64,000 nt of DNA from Streptomyces sp. CB01249 (GCF_001905735.1 NZ_LISW01000001.1:864603-928602), one strand, 5' to 3'. Shown: positions 26,708 to 35,701, numbered from the stretch's first letter. Numbers and translations are program-made. Notes: generated by a model from the sequence alone, not told the origin.

Positions 26708-28204
26708 CTACACCGGCCGCGGGCAGTACACCGTCAGCGCCTCCGGCAGCTTGTCGATCAGCAACTCCGAATCGCTGTGCGCCACTTCACCGTCGTACGC
26801 GTACGGCGTCCCCGGCTTCAGGCCGGAGATCCGCACCCGCTGACGGCGGACCGCCGCGTGCATGGGGGAGCGGGTCAGCGGGCCCGCGACGGCCGCCGCG
26901 AGCAGCCTCAGCCCCGGCGTCCGGCCGCCGTGCACCACGCGGACGTCCAGCAGCCCGTCCGCGAGGTTGTGCCGCCGCCCCGGCGCCGGGCCCACCCGCT
27001 GGAACAGGCCGTTGCCGACGAACAGCAGCCACAACGGGCGGCACCGGCCCTGGAGTTCGGCCTCCAGGGGCCGTTCGCCGCGCAGCACGTGCAGGGCCGC
27101 GAGCACCCCCGCGGGCCAGCCGCCGATCCGGGGCGACCAGCGCTCCCGCATCCGCACCAGCTCCGGATACACGCCCAGGCTGAAGGCGTTCAGGAAGTAC
27201 CCGTCGGACCCCTCAGGCCCCGGCCGGAACCGGCCCACGTCCACCCGCACCGCGCTTCCGGCGGTGAGCGCGGAACAGGCGTCGGCCACGGTCTCGATGC
27301 CCAGGTCGTACGCGAAGTGGTTCAGGGTCCCGCCCGGGAACACCGCGAGCGGCACCTCGTGCTCCACCGCCACGGACGCCGCCAGATTGACCGTGCCGTC
27401 CCCGCCGCACACCCCCAGCGCCGTGCACCGGTCCGCCGCCTGCGCCAGCTCCGAGGCGAGCCGGCCGGGCGCGCACTCCACGATCTCCGCCTCCGGCAGC
27501 GCGTTCCGGATCAGCGCGGCCGTCGCGGTCGCCGTCCCCGACTCCTGGTTGGCGACCACCACAAGGCCCCGGCCCTCGGGCAGGGCGGGCGCGTCGGCGG
27601 GCGGTCTGCCCGGCGCGGGCAGCTGCCCCCTCGTCGGTATCACCCCCCGCAGGGCGAACGCCGCCCCCACACCCAGCGCCGCCCCGGCCAGCACATCGCT
27701 CGGGTAGTGCACCCCGGTGTACACGCGGGACGCCGCCACGGACAGCGCGACGGGGGCGACGATCGCCCCCCAGCCCCGCGACTCCAGGGCGACCCCGGTC
27801 GCGAAGGCGGCGGCCGACGCGGCGTGCCCGGACGGGAACGACGTGGTCACCGGCTGCCGCTTCAGCTGCCGTATCACCGGCACGGCGTCCAGGATCGGCC
27901 GCTCCCTGCGGACCGCCCCCTTGCCCACCGTGTTGATCGCGGCCGACGCCACCGCGAGCGAGGCGATGCCCCGCAGCGCGGCCCGCCGGGCCCGGGCGCT
28001 GCCGCCGAAGGCGGCCATACCGGCCGCCGCCCCGACCCACAGCAGCCCGTGATTGGCGCTGCGGCTCAGGCGGGGCAGCACCGGGCCCGCGGCCGGCCAG
28101 TGGCGCTGGGCCAGATTCTGGAACACGGCGAGATCGCGCCGGTGGAACCGGTCGCGCAGCCCGGCGATCCGGGACGGGACGGAAGCATTGCTCGCTGACG
28201 ACAT
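26708..28204 (-). CDS. Bifunctional PAP2 phosphatase/diacylglycerol kinase-family protein
   Basis: A 498-residue fusion. The N-terminal third is a multi-helix PAP2 lipid phosphatase with KGAVRRERPILDAV, SFPSGHAASAAAFATG and SRVYTGVHYPSDVLAG, the three phosphatase motifs. From about residue 205 a diacylglycerol/lipid kinase catalytic domain follows, with VVVANQESG, GVCGGDGTVNLAA and VFPGGTLNHFAYDLGI. Thus one protein may both dephosphorylate and phosphorylate lipids at the membrane. This fusion is common in Streptomyces. ATG 28204 was chosen over ATG 28225; neither has a good ribosome site. It is divergent from the IclR gene. Confidence 0.9.
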   Translation of the reverse strand: MSSASNASVPSRIAGLRDRFHRRDLAVFQNLAQRHWPAAGPVLPRLSRSANHGLLWVGAAAGMAAFGGSARARRAALRGIASLAVASAAINTVGKGAVRRERPILDAVPVIRQLKRQPVTTSFPSGHAASAAAFATGVALESRGWGAIVAPVALSVAASRVYTGVHYPSDVLAGAALGVGAAFALRGVIPTRGQLPAPGRPPADAPALPEGRGLVVVANQESGTATATAALIRNALPEAEIVECAPGRLASELAQAADRCTALGVCGGDGTVNLAASVAVEHEVPLAVFPGGTLNHFAYDLGIETVADACSALTAGSAVRVDVGRFRPGPEGSDGYFLNAFSLGVYPELVRMRERWSPRIGGWPAGVLAALHVLRGERPLEAELQGRCRPLWLLFVGNGLFQRVGPAPGRRHNLADGLLDVRVVHGGRTPGLRLLAAAVAGPLTRSPMHAAVRRQRVRISGLKPGTPYAYDGEVAHSDSELLIDKLPEALTVYCPRPV

Positions 28205-28317
28205 GCGACAGCGGATACCCCGCATCGCCGCCCCGAACCAGCAGCCACGCCGAAGGTAGCCTGAGGTTCGTCACACCGGTCGCGGCCGGGACACCGAACA
28301 AGGGGGAATGCGGGGCC

Positions 28318-29091
28318 ATGGGGCGACTCGTGCCGGCGGTGACCAGGGCGTTCGACGTCCTCGAACTCTTCCTCCAGGGCGACGGCACGCTGTCCGCCCC
28401 CGAGGTGACCCGCAAGCTCCAGCTGCCCCGTACCACCGTCCACGAACTGCTCACCACGCTCGCCGCCCGGTCGTATCTGGTCACCGACCCCGAGCGGCCC
28501 GGACGCTACCGGCTGGGCGTGCGCACCTACCAGCTCGGCAGCCGGTACGCCGAACAGCTCGACCTGGCCGCCGAGGGCCGCCAGGTCGCCCGGCGCGTCG
28601 CCGAGCGGTGCGGCGAGTCCGTGCACGTGGCGATCCTCGACGGCACCGACACCGTCTGCGTGGCCCAGGCGGACTCCACCCACGCCGTCCGCACGGTGTC
28701 GGCGGCCGGCCACCGGCTGCCCGCCCACTGCACGTCCGCCGGCAAGATGCTCCTCGCCTCGCTGCCCGCCCCCGAGCTCGACGCACGGCTCGACGGCCTC
28801 CAGCCGGCCGCCCTGACCCCGCACACCCTCACCGGCGAGCGCGAGCTGCGGGCCGCGCTCGACACCGTGAGGGAACGCGGCGTCGCGACGGAGCACCAGG
28901 AGTCCGACCCCGGCGTCAGCTGTGTCGCCGCCCCCGTGCGCGACCGGTCGGGGCAGGTCGTCGCCGCGCTCTCCGTGTCGGTCCCGATGATCCGCTGGAC
29001 CGAGGAGCGCGAGCGGGAACTCGCCGCCCTCGCCGTCGAAGCCGCCGACGAGCTGTCCGGCCGCCTCGGACACGACCGGAGCACGGTGTGA
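28318..29091 (+). CDS. IclR-family transcriptional regulator
   Basis: A 257-residue regulator. The winged helix is at residues 6-70 (RAFDVLELFLQGDGTLSAPE, LQLPRTTVHELLTTLAARSY). The effector domain follows, with GHRLPAHCTSAGKMLLASLP, the family's signature around residues 135-155, and ATEHQESDPGVSCVAAPV. The ATG at 28318 has AAGGGGG upstream. The aminotransferase-like gene starts 73 nt downstream on the same strand and could be a target or operon partner. The ligand is unknown. Confidence 0.91.
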   Translation: MGRLVPAVTRAFDVLELFLQGDGTLSAPEVTRKLQLPRTTVHELLTTLAARSYLVTDPERPGRYRLGVRTYQLGSRYAEQLDLAAEGRQVARRVAERCGESVHVAILDGTDTVCVAQADSTHAVRTVSAAGHRLPAHCTSAGKMLLASLPAPELDARLDGLQPAALTPHTLTGERELRAALDTVRERGVATEHQESDPGVSCVAAPVRDRSGQVVAALSVSVPMIRWTEERERELAALAVEAADELSGRLGHDRSTV

Positions 29092-29164
29092 GCCGGGCCA
29101 GGGAAGGCGCCCCGCCCCGTTCCCTCGTATAAAGGTCCCGAGGGCGGACGGCGAAGGAGGCCCG

Positions 29165-30415
29165 ATGGGCCGGGAGCGGACCGGGGGGCACGAGCGCGGC
29201 ACGGACGCGGTCCGGGAGGACCGGGGCCCCGTACGGTACGGGCCGCCGGCTCCCTGGCCGGGCCTGCCCGTCCTGCCCGAACTGGCCGGGGTGCTGGCCT
29301 CCGCCGCCGGTGACGCCGCGCCCCAGCCCGCCGGCGGATCGGCCGCCCTGCGCGAGGCCGCCTGCGCCTACTGGGACCGGCGCGGACTGCGCTGCGACCC
29401 CGGGCGCGTCGCCGCCGCCCCCGGCACCGCACCGCTGCTCCTCGCCCTGATCGCCGCGCACGGAGGCGACGTCCTGCTGCCGCGCCCCTGCCCCGCCTCC
29501 TGGATCCCGCAGGCCAGGCTGCTCGGGCGGCCCGCCTACCAGGTGCCCACCCCCGCCGAGTGCGGCGGCGTGCCCGACCCGTACGCCCTCCTCGAAACCG
29601 TGCGGCGGGTACGCGCGGAGGGCGGCCGGCCCCGGCTCCTGCTGCTCTCGGTGGCCGACGACCCCACCGCCACGGTCGCCCCGCCGGAACTCGTGCGCGA
29701 GGCGTGCGAGGCCGCCGTGGACGAGGGGCTGCACATCGTCAGCGACGAGACCTGGCGCGACACCCTGCACCGCCCGCACGACACGGTCCTGGTCAGCCCG
29801 GCCGAGATGTGCCCCGACGACGTCACGGTGGTCTCCGGCCTGTACGGCGCGCTGACCCCGGCCGCCTGGCCCGTCGCCGTCGCCCGGTTCCCCGACACCG
29901 CGCGCTCCGCCGTCCGCCATGCCCGTACGCTCGACGTCCTCACCGCACTCGGCGCCTCCGTCGCCGGACCGGTCGCGGCGGCCGCCGCCCACGCGCTGCG
30001 CGAACCGGACGCCGTCACCGAACGGGCCCGGCGCTCCGCCGCCCTGCACGCCCGGCTCGCCGCCGGGGCGCACCGCGCCGTCCTCGGCTGGGGCGCCCTC
30101 GCCCGGCCCCCGCAGGCGGGGCGCCACCTCTACGCGGACCTCGGCCCGCTCCGCTCCCGGCTCGCCGCCCGGGGCGTCACCGACTCCCTCGAACTGGAGG
30201 AGTTCCTGTCCGCCCGGCTCGGCACCCCCGCCCCCGGCGGCCACCGCTTCGGCGACGAACTCGGCGCGCTCCGGGTCCGGCTGGGCACCGGCGCGCTCCT
30301 CGGCACGGACCCGGAACGCCAGGCCGAGGCGCTCACCGCCCCGGACCCGCTCGAATTGCCGCACATCGCGGCAGCGCTGAGCATTTTCCGAGCAGCCCTC
30401 GACGCACCGCGCTGA
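29165..30415 (+). CDS. Aminotransferase class I/II-fold protein with no lysine residue
   Basis: A 416-residue protein whose order of segments is that of fold-type I aminotransferases: AACAYWDRRGLRCDPGRVAA before the large domain, APGTAPLLLALIAAHGGDVL, LHIVSDETWRDTL (matching the PLP-ring Asp segment near residue 195) and VVSGLYGALTPAAWPVAVA near 222. In true enzymes the last segment holds the Schiff-base lysine (SGLSKxxGxPGWR). Here it has none, and I find no lysine anywhere in the protein. A C-terminal LGALRVRLGTG keeps the substrate-carboxylate Arg region. It is therefore probably not a transaminase. It lies between IclR and metallo-hydrolase genes, with GGAGG before its ATG. Confidence 0.85.
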   Translation: MGRERTGGHERGTDAVREDRGPVRYGPPAPWPGLPVLPELAGVLASAAGDAAPQPAGGSAALREAACAYWDRRGLRCDPGRVAAAPGTAPLLLALIAAHGGDVLLPRPCPASWIPQARLLGRPAYQVPTPAECGGVPDPYALLETVRRVRAEGGRPRLLLLSVADDPTATVAPPELVREACEAAVDEGLHIVSDETWRDTLHRPHDTVLVSPAEMCPDDVTVVSGLYGALTPAAWPVAVARFPDTARSAVRHARTLDVLTALGASVAGPVAAAAAHALREPDAVTERARRSAALHARLAAGAHRAVLGWGALARPPQAGRHLYADLGPLRSRLAARGVTDSLELEEFLSARLGTPAPGGHRFGDELGALRVRLGTGALLGTDPERQAEALTAPDPLELPHIAAALSIFRAALDAPR

Positions 30416-30451
30416 CCCACCCCGCCGGCGCACTCCTGGACGGGAGCCCCG

Positions 30452-31543
30452 ATGACGGACCGGACCGAGACCCCCCTCGCACCCCCCGCGGTCTGCGGCG
30501 ACGTCCTCACCCCGCGCCCTCTCGGCGAGGTGCGCACCTGGCCCCGGAGCTTCGCCGACCGGCTCACCGCCCCGCTCCCCGGCGTCCGGAGCATGTCCCG
30601 GCTCGCCCGCGAGCACGCCATCCGGCCCAACGCGGAGGGCCTGCGCCACATCCACCGGCTGCCGTACGCCCCCGAGCCCCTGCCGCCCGTCCCGGCGGGC
30701 GCCGCGTCCGTCACCTGGGCCGGGCACGCCAGCTGGATCATCCGCACCGGCGGCCTCACCGTCCTCGCCGACCCCGTCTGGTCCCGCCGCATCCTCGGCA
30801 CCCCGGCCCGGATCACGCCCGTCGGCGTCCGCTGGGAGGACCTGCCGCCCGTCGACGCGGTCGTCATCAGCCACAACCACTACGACCACCTGGACGCCCC
30901 CACCCTGCGGCGGCTGCCCCGGCACACCCCGCTGTTCGTCCCGGCCGGACTCGGCGCGTGGTGCCGCCGCCGGGGCTTCGCCAACGTCACCGAACTCGAC
31001 TGGTGGGAACACGCCGAACTGGACGGCGTCCGCTTCGACTTCGTGCCCGCCCACCACTGGTCCCGGCGCACCCTCACCGACACCTGCCGCTCGCTGTGGG
31101 GCGGCTGGGTCGTCCAGGACACCAAGGGGCCGGGGGACGGCGGCCGGATCTACTTCGCCGGGGACACCGGATACGGCCACTGGTTCGCCGAGATCGGCCG
31201 CCGCCACCCCGGCATCGACCTCGCCCTGCTGCCGATCGGCGCGTACGAGCCCCGCTGGTGGCTCGGCGACGTCCACACCGACCCGGAGGAGGCCGTGCAG
31301 GCGTACGAAGACCTCGGCGCCCACGCGATGGCGCCCATGCACTGGGCGACCTTCCTGCTCTCCGCCGAACCGGTCCTCGAACCGCTCACCCGGCTGCGGA
31401 CCGCCTGGCAGCGCGCCGGACACCCTCGCGACCGGCTCTGGGACCTGCCCATCGGCGGCTCCCGCCTGCTGACCGCCCGCCGGGCCGACGTCACCGCGCC
31501 CACCACGCCCGCGTCCGGCGCCACACCGCGGGCGCCCCGCTGA
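30452..31543 (+). CDS. MBL-fold metallo-hydrolase (NAPE-PLD/UlaG-like)
   Basis: A 363-residue zinc hydrolase. The metal-binding motif is VISHNHYDHLD near residue 140, with further ligands in VPAHHWSRR, YFAGDTGYGHW and APMHWATF. The overall length and AGHASWIIRTGG start match the RomA/NAPE-PLD group acting on phosphodiesters or lipids. The protein begins MTDRTETPLAPPAV at ATG 30452, 36 nt after the aminotransferase-like gene. Its last 53 nt overlap the convergent DedA gene. The true substrate is unknown. Confidence 0.9.
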   Translation: MTDRTETPLAPPAVCGDVLTPRPLGEVRTWPRSFADRLTAPLPGVRSMSRLAREHAIRPNAEGLRHIHRLPYAPEPLPPVPAGAASVTWAGHASWIIRTGGLTVLADPVWSRRILGTPARITPVGVRWEDLPPVDAVVISHNHYDHLDAPTLRRLPRHTPLFVPAGLGAWCRRRGFANVTELDWWEHAELDGVRFDFVPAHHWSRRTLTDTCRSLWGGWVVQDTKGPGDGGRIYFAGDTGYGHWFAEIGRRHPGIDLALLPIGAYEPRWWLGDVHTDPEEAVQAYEDLGAHAMAPMHWATFLLSAEPVLEPLTRLRTAWQRAGHPRDRLWDLPIGGSRLLTARRADVTAPTTPASGATPRAPR

Positions 31544-32117
31544 TCAGCAGCGTCAGGCCCACCGCCGCGACCACCCCCTGCCACGGCTCCGGGAACAGCG
31601 AACCGCCCAGGATCCCGATCAGCTGGTACGTCGCCGCCCACGCCAGACACGCGGGCGCGTCGCCCCGGGCGAACCGCCGCAGCTCCATCCGGCCCAGCAG
31701 GCACGCCAGCATCACCGGGATCCGCCCGGCCGGCACCAGCCGGGACAGCACCAGGACCGTCACCCCGTGCTCGTCCAGCTTCCGCTGCGCCTGCTCAAGA
31801 CGCTCCGGCGCCGCCCGGTCCCGGATCGTCCGCAGCCACCGCGACCCGTTCTTCGACCGCACCCCGCGCTGCCCCAGCCAGTACAGGGATATGTCCCCCA
31901 GGAAAGCCGCCGACGACGCCACCGCGAACACCACCAGCAGCGCGAACGGCGACGACTGGTGGAACGCCACCACGGCCGCCGAACTCACCAGCGCTCCCGT
32001 CGGCACCACCGGGACCAGCGCACCCAGCGCCACCAGCAGGAACAGCGAGGGATAGCCGACCGCCTGCTGCGTCGACTCGGCGGGCAGCTGCGCCGTCTGG
32101 CGCAGGAACTCGATCAC
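31491..32117 (-). CDS. DedA-family membrane protein
   Basis: A 208-residue polytopic membrane protein. Hydrophobic segments include LFLLVALGALVPVVPTGALV near residue 25, FALLVVFAVASSAAFLGDISLYWLG and the C-terminal GVVAAVGLTLLISGAPAVW. The VLVLSRLVPAGRIPVMLACLLG segment near 130 corresponds to the conserved arginine/proline loop of DedA (SNARE-associated) proteins, which flip undecaprenyl phosphate or phospholipids. Translation starts at GTG 32117, overlapping the stop of the upstream MBL gene (GTGA), so the two are coupled. Its end overlaps the opposite-strand MBL gene by 53 nt. Confidence 0.88.
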   Translation of the reverse strand: MIEFLRQTAQLPAESTQQAVGYPSLFLLVALGALVPVVPTGALVSSAAVVAFHQSSPFALLVVFAVASSAAFLGDISLYWLGQRGVRSKNGSRWLRTIRDRAAPERLEQAQRKLDEHGVTVLVLSRLVPAGRIPVMLACLLGRMELRRFARGDAPACLAWAATYQLIGILGGSLFPEPWQGVVAAVGLTLLISGAPAVWRRTRAWWAR

Positions 32118-32896
32118 GCGCGGCCCTCCGGCCGGACCCGCTCGCCGTGCGCCAGCCGGTGCACCACGACCTCCGGCGCCACCATCGCCGCCTTCCGCAC
32201 GAACTCCTCGCCCGGCGCGTGGAACTCGTGCGGCCGGACCCCGTCCATCCCGATCGGCCAGTACGTGCCGTAGTGCACCGGCACCGCCGCGCGCGGCCGC
32301 AGCCGGGTCAGTGCCTGGGCCGCCCGCCCCGCGTCCAGGTGCCCGTGGCCCAGATACGGCCCCCAGCCGCCGACCGGCAGCAGCGCCACGTCCACCGGGC
32401 CTACCGCCTCCGCCATGTCGTCGAAGAGCCCGGTGTCCCCGGCGAAATACGTACGCGCCGCGCCCTCCACCACGTAACCCAGCGCGGGGGAGCGGTGCGG
32501 GCCCAGCGGCAGGCGCCGGCCGTCGTGCAGCGCCGGGACCGCCCGCACCCGCACCCCGCCCACGCACACCTCGTCGCCCGCGACCACCTCGGTGATCCGC
32601 AGCCCGCGCGCCCGGCGCAGCAGCCGCAGCCCCGGCACCGACCGCACCGAACCGCGCGGCACCAGGACCCGGGCCCCCGGCGCGACGCGCGCCAGCGACG
32701 GCAGATGCAGATGGTCGGAGTGCAGATGCGAGATGAGGACCACATCGGCCACGGCCGCGTCCGGACCGGGCAGCTCGCCCCGGCGCCGCCGCAGATGCGC
32801 GAAGCGCCGTACGAAGAGCGGATCGGTCAGGAAGCGGATCCCGGAGTCCTCGATCGTGCACGTGGCATGACCCCACCAGGTGATCTCCACCGGCAC
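32114..32896 (-). CDS. MBL-fold metallo-hydrolase (UlaG-like)
   Basis: A 260-residue zinc hydrolase with ITWWGHATCTIEDSG at the start, the HxHxDH motif in VVLISHLHSDHLHLP near residue 62, TYFAGDTGLFDDM near 155 and AVPVHYGTYWP near 207. It is translationally coupled to the DedA gene. The best start is GTG 32896, with AGGAGG 7 nt upstream; the frame opens at GTG 32917, but then the ribosome site would be inside the gene. With DedA it may act on a lipid or phosphodiester, which is inference. Confidence 0.9.
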   Translation of the reverse strand: MPVEITWWGHATCTIEDSGIRFLTDPLFVRRFAHLRRRRGELPGPDAAVADVVLISHLHSDHLHLPSLARVAPGARVLVPRGSVRSVPGLRLLRRARGLRITEVVAGDEVCVGGVRVRAVPALHDGRRLPLGPHRSPALGYVVEGAARTYFAGDTGLFDDMAEAVGPVDVALLPVGGWGPYLGHGHLDAGRAAQALTRLRPRAAVPVHYGTYWPIGMDGVRPHEFHAPGEEFVRKAAMVAPEVVVHRLAHGERVRPEGRA

Positions 32897-33122
32897 GCGC
32901 CGCCTCCTCCTGCTCACCGGAGCCCTCCGACCCCGTCACACCTGCCCCGACGAGCCTACGGCCAGTCACGCCCGGGCGGTCGGCGCACCCCGGCGCACCC
33001 CTGGATCACCGGCCCGGGCCCGTGCCCCCGTGCGCCCCCTCGCCGCCCCGGAACGCTCCCTCGGCCCTCGCGTACGGGCGCATAGGGTCGGGGAACGACG
33101 ATCACGGGGAGAAGGACGGGCC

Positions 33123-33527
33123 ATGGGGGACGTACGCGTGGCGGCCATCGCCAGCCTGACGCCGCTGGAGGAACTGGACAGCGATCCGTTCCTCGTGGAC
33201 ACCCGAGGCCAGCACGCCATGTGCGCCCGCTGGGCCGCCGACCAGGGCTACGTCGTCGCCCGGCAGCTGCGCCTGTACGGGCTGCGTCCTGACCACCCCG
33301 CGCTCTGGGACGGCATCGACAGCGGCGAGGTCGAGCTGTTCGTCGCCCCCTGCGACCGGGTCCTCGCCCGCGCCCTGGCCTCGGTGCCGGAATTCACCGC
33401 GGAGTGCGAGCGGCGCGGCGTACGCCTGGAGATCGCCGGGCTCGCCGAGCCGTCCTACACCGCCGACGGCAAGGCCGGAGTGCACCGCCGCCTGTCCATG
33501 CCGACCGCCGGATACGACGGCTGCTGA
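33123..33527 (+). CDS. Small protein resembling a serine-recombinase N-terminal fold, no catalytic serine
   Basis: A 134-residue protein (MGDVRVAAIASLTPLEELDS). I do not recognise a named family with confidence. The segment GEVELFVAPCDRVLARALAS, followed by EFTAECERRGVRLEIAG, follows the pattern of resolvase N-terminal domains (a DRL.R-like strand, helix, ERGVRL). The middle ARWAADQGYVVARQL resembles the preceding helix-strand. The catalytic Ser and Arg at the usual N-terminal R-x-S position are absent, and there is no DNA-binding domain. ATG 33123 has GGAGAAGGA upstream. It is an isolated short transcription unit ahead of the phosphodiesterase gene. Confidence 0.7.
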   Translation: MGDVRVAAIASLTPLEELDSDPFLVDTRGQHAMCARWAADQGYVVARQLRLYGLRPDHPALWDGIDSGEVELFVAPCDRVLARALASVPEFTAECERRGVRLEIAGLAEPSYTADGKAGVHRRLSMPTAGYDGC

Positions 33528-33610
33528 CCGGGCGCAGGCCCGCCGGGACCGCTGTGAAAGGCTGGGAAAGGGCCCGGAACGGCAGGGCCCGGACATGAGG
33601 TGACGAGGGC

Positions 33611-35701
33611 GTGGGCGACAGACGATGGCGGCGCGCCGGCGCCGCGCTGATGCGGGTGATCGCGGTCTGGGCCGTCTCGACGCTCACCATGCTCGCGCTC
33701 GCGGGCATCCTCCCCGACTTCCGGCTCCAGTCCGCCGACGGCGACAGCATCACCAAGACCGCCTTCACCGCGGCCTGGGGCGCGGGCGCCTTCGGACTGC
33801 TCTCCGCCCTGGTCTGGCCCGTCCTGGTGCGCGCCCTGCTCATCGTCCCGGCCCTGGTCCTCGGCGCGCTCGTCTTCTTCCTCAACGGCTCGCTGCTGCT
33901 GATCGCGCTCCGGCTCATCCCGGACGGCCGGGGCGCCGCCGCCCCGGAGACCGCCGTCGCCGTCGCGGCCGTGATGTCCGCCGTCGCCTCCGCGACCTCC
34001 ACCGCCCTCGCCGTGCGCGACGACAACGCCTACCGCCGTCGCCTCTCCCGCCTGGCCGACCGCCGCCGCCGGCGCACCGGCACGGGCGACGCGCGCGGCG
34101 GCCCGCCGGGCACCGTCTTCATCCAGCTCGACGGGGTCGGCCACGACGCCCTCGTCGCGGCGGCCGCCGGGGGAGTCATGCCGACCGTCGCCCACTGGCT
34201 GGCCGAACCGGAAGGACACCGGCTCATGCCCTGGCGCACCGACTGGTCCAGCCAGACCGGTGCCAGCCAGCTCGGCATCCTGCACGGCACCAACCACGAC
34301 GTCCCCGCCTTCCGCTGGTACGAGAAGGAGACCGGCCTCGTCATGGTCTCCAGCAAGCCCGCGAGCGCCCTGGAGCTCCAGCGCCGCGCCATCACCCGCA
34401 CCCGGGACGGCGGACTGCTCACCCTCGACGGCGCCAGCCGGGGCAACCTCTTCAGCGGCGGCGCCGCCCAGCTCGCGCTCGTCCTCTCGATGGCCGCCAG
34501 ACTCGGCAAGGGCCGCCGCTCCCGGGCCGGGTACTTCGCCTACTTCTCCGACCCGGCCAACGCCGTCCGCACCGCCGGCTCCTTCGCCGCCGAGGTCTGC
34601 CGGGAGATCGCCCAGTCGACCCGCTCCCGCCTCCGCAAGGAGACGCCCCGCATCAAGCGCGGCGGCCTGTACCCCTTCATCCGCGCCTTCGCGACCGTGG
34701 TCGAACGCGATGTGGTGGTCGCCGCCGTCATCGGCGACATGTTCGCCGGCCGGACCGCCGTCTACGCCGACCTCGTCGCGTACGACGAGGTGGCGCACCA
34801 CTCCGGACCGCGCAGCCGCGACGCGGAGAAGGTGCTCGCCCGCCTCGACCGGGCGCTGGCCCTGATCACCAAGGTCGCCGAGCAGGCGCCCCGCACCTAC
34901 CGGATCGTGTTGCTCTCCGACCACGGCCAGAGCCCCGGGGACACCTTCGCCGGGGTGTACGGGCTGACCCTCAAGGACCTCGTCCGGGCGGGCAGCGGAC
35001 TGCCCGTGCCCCGGCGCGCCCAGCGCACCCGCAGCGCCTCCGAGGCCCGCGACGCGGTCCGGATCGCGCTGCACCGGCCGGTCGCCGGGGGCCAGGAGGA
35101 GCACGTCGCGAAGCCCTCCGACCCGATAGTCCTCGCCTCCGGCAACCTCGGGCTCATCTCCTTTCCGGACATCGAGGGCCGCGCGTCCCAGGAGCAGCTG
35201 GAGCGCCGCCACCCCGCGCTGCTCTCCACGCTCGCCAACCACCCGGGCATCGGCTTCCTGCTTGTCCGCAGCGAACGCCACGGCTCGGTGGTGCTGGCCC
35301 GCGACGGCGTACGGGTGCCCCTGGCGGAGCTGGCCGACGGAGAGGGACCGCTGGCCGTGTACGGTCCCGGCGCCGCGGACGCGATCCGGCGGACGGACAC
35401 CTTCCCGCACGTCGCCGACGTGATGGTCAACTCCATGTACGACCCCGCCACCGGCACCGTGCACGCCTTCGAGGAGCAGATCGGCTCGCACGGCGGCCTG
35501 GGCGGCGACCAGTCCCGGCCGTTCCTGCTGTGGCCGCGCACCCTGACCGACCCGCTGGACGCGGTCACCGGCGAGGACGGGAAGCGTCCGGACGAACTCG
35601 TCGGCGCCGAGGCCGTGCACCGGGTCCTCCGGCGCTGGCTTCAAGAGGCCTCCGGGCCCCAGGTGCCGGTGACCTCGGACGAGGAGCCCGGCCGCGCCTG
35701 A
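33611..35701 (+). CDS. Membrane-anchored type I phosphodiesterase/alkaline-phosphatase-fold protein with holin-like N-terminus
   Basis: A 696-residue protein. The first 140 residues hold about four transmembrane helices (VIAVWAVSTLTMLALAGILP, LLIVPALVLGALVFFLNGSL and two more) resembling the phage_holin_4_2 family. From about 165 a metal-dependent phosphodiesterase/phosphatase domain follows, with FIQLDGVGHDAL, SSQTGASQLGILHG (carrying the nucleophile Ser/Thr), VAYDEVAHHSG and LLSDHGQSPGDTF as metal-binding positions. Start GTG 33611 has a GAGG upstream. No phage gene is nearby, so the holin match is only a fold resemblance. It may act on cell-envelope phosphodiesters. Its stop abuts the convergent LacI stop. 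Confidence 0.88.
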   Translation: MGDRRWRRAGAALMRVIAVWAVSTLTMLALAGILPDFRLQSADGDSITKTAFTAAWGAGAFGLLSALVWPVLVRALLIVPALVLGALVFFLNGSLLLIALRLIPDGRGAAAPETAVAVAAVMSAVASATSTALAVRDDNAYRRRLSRLADRRRRRTGTGDARGGPPGTVFIQLDGVGHDALVAAAAGGVMPTVAHWLAEPEGHRLMPWRTDWSSQTGASQLGILHGTNHDVPAFRWYEKETGLVMVSSKPASALELQRRAITRTRDGGLLTLDGASRGNLFSGGAAQLALVLSMAARLGKGRRSRAGYFAYFSDPANAVRTAGSFAAEVCREIAQSTRSRLRKETPRIKRGGLYPFIRAFATVVERDVVVAAVIGDMFAGRTAVYADLVAYDEVAHHSGPRSRDAEKVLARLDRALALITKVAEQAPRTYRIVLLSDHGQSPGDTFAGVYGLTLKDLVRAGSGLPVPRRAQRTRSASEARDAVRIALHRPVAGGQEEHVAKPSDPIVLASGNLGLISFPDIEGRASQEQLERRHPALLSTLANHPGIGFLLVRSERHGSVVLARDGVRVPLAELADGEGPLAVYGPGAADAIRRTDTFPHVADVMVNSMYDPATGTVHAFEEQIGSHGGLGGDQSRPFLLWPRTLTDPLDAVTGEDGKRPDELVGAEAVHRVLRRWLQEASGPQVPVTSDEEPGRA

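Noticed and set aside
33123..33527. Serine recombinase of a mobile element
   Set aside because: The catalytic serine, DNA-binding domain and any inverted repeats or attachment sites are missing.
33611..34040. Holin-like helices read as evidence of a prophage
   Set aside because: They are joined to a phosphodiesterase domain, and no phage structural, lysis or integrase gene is in the neighbourhood.
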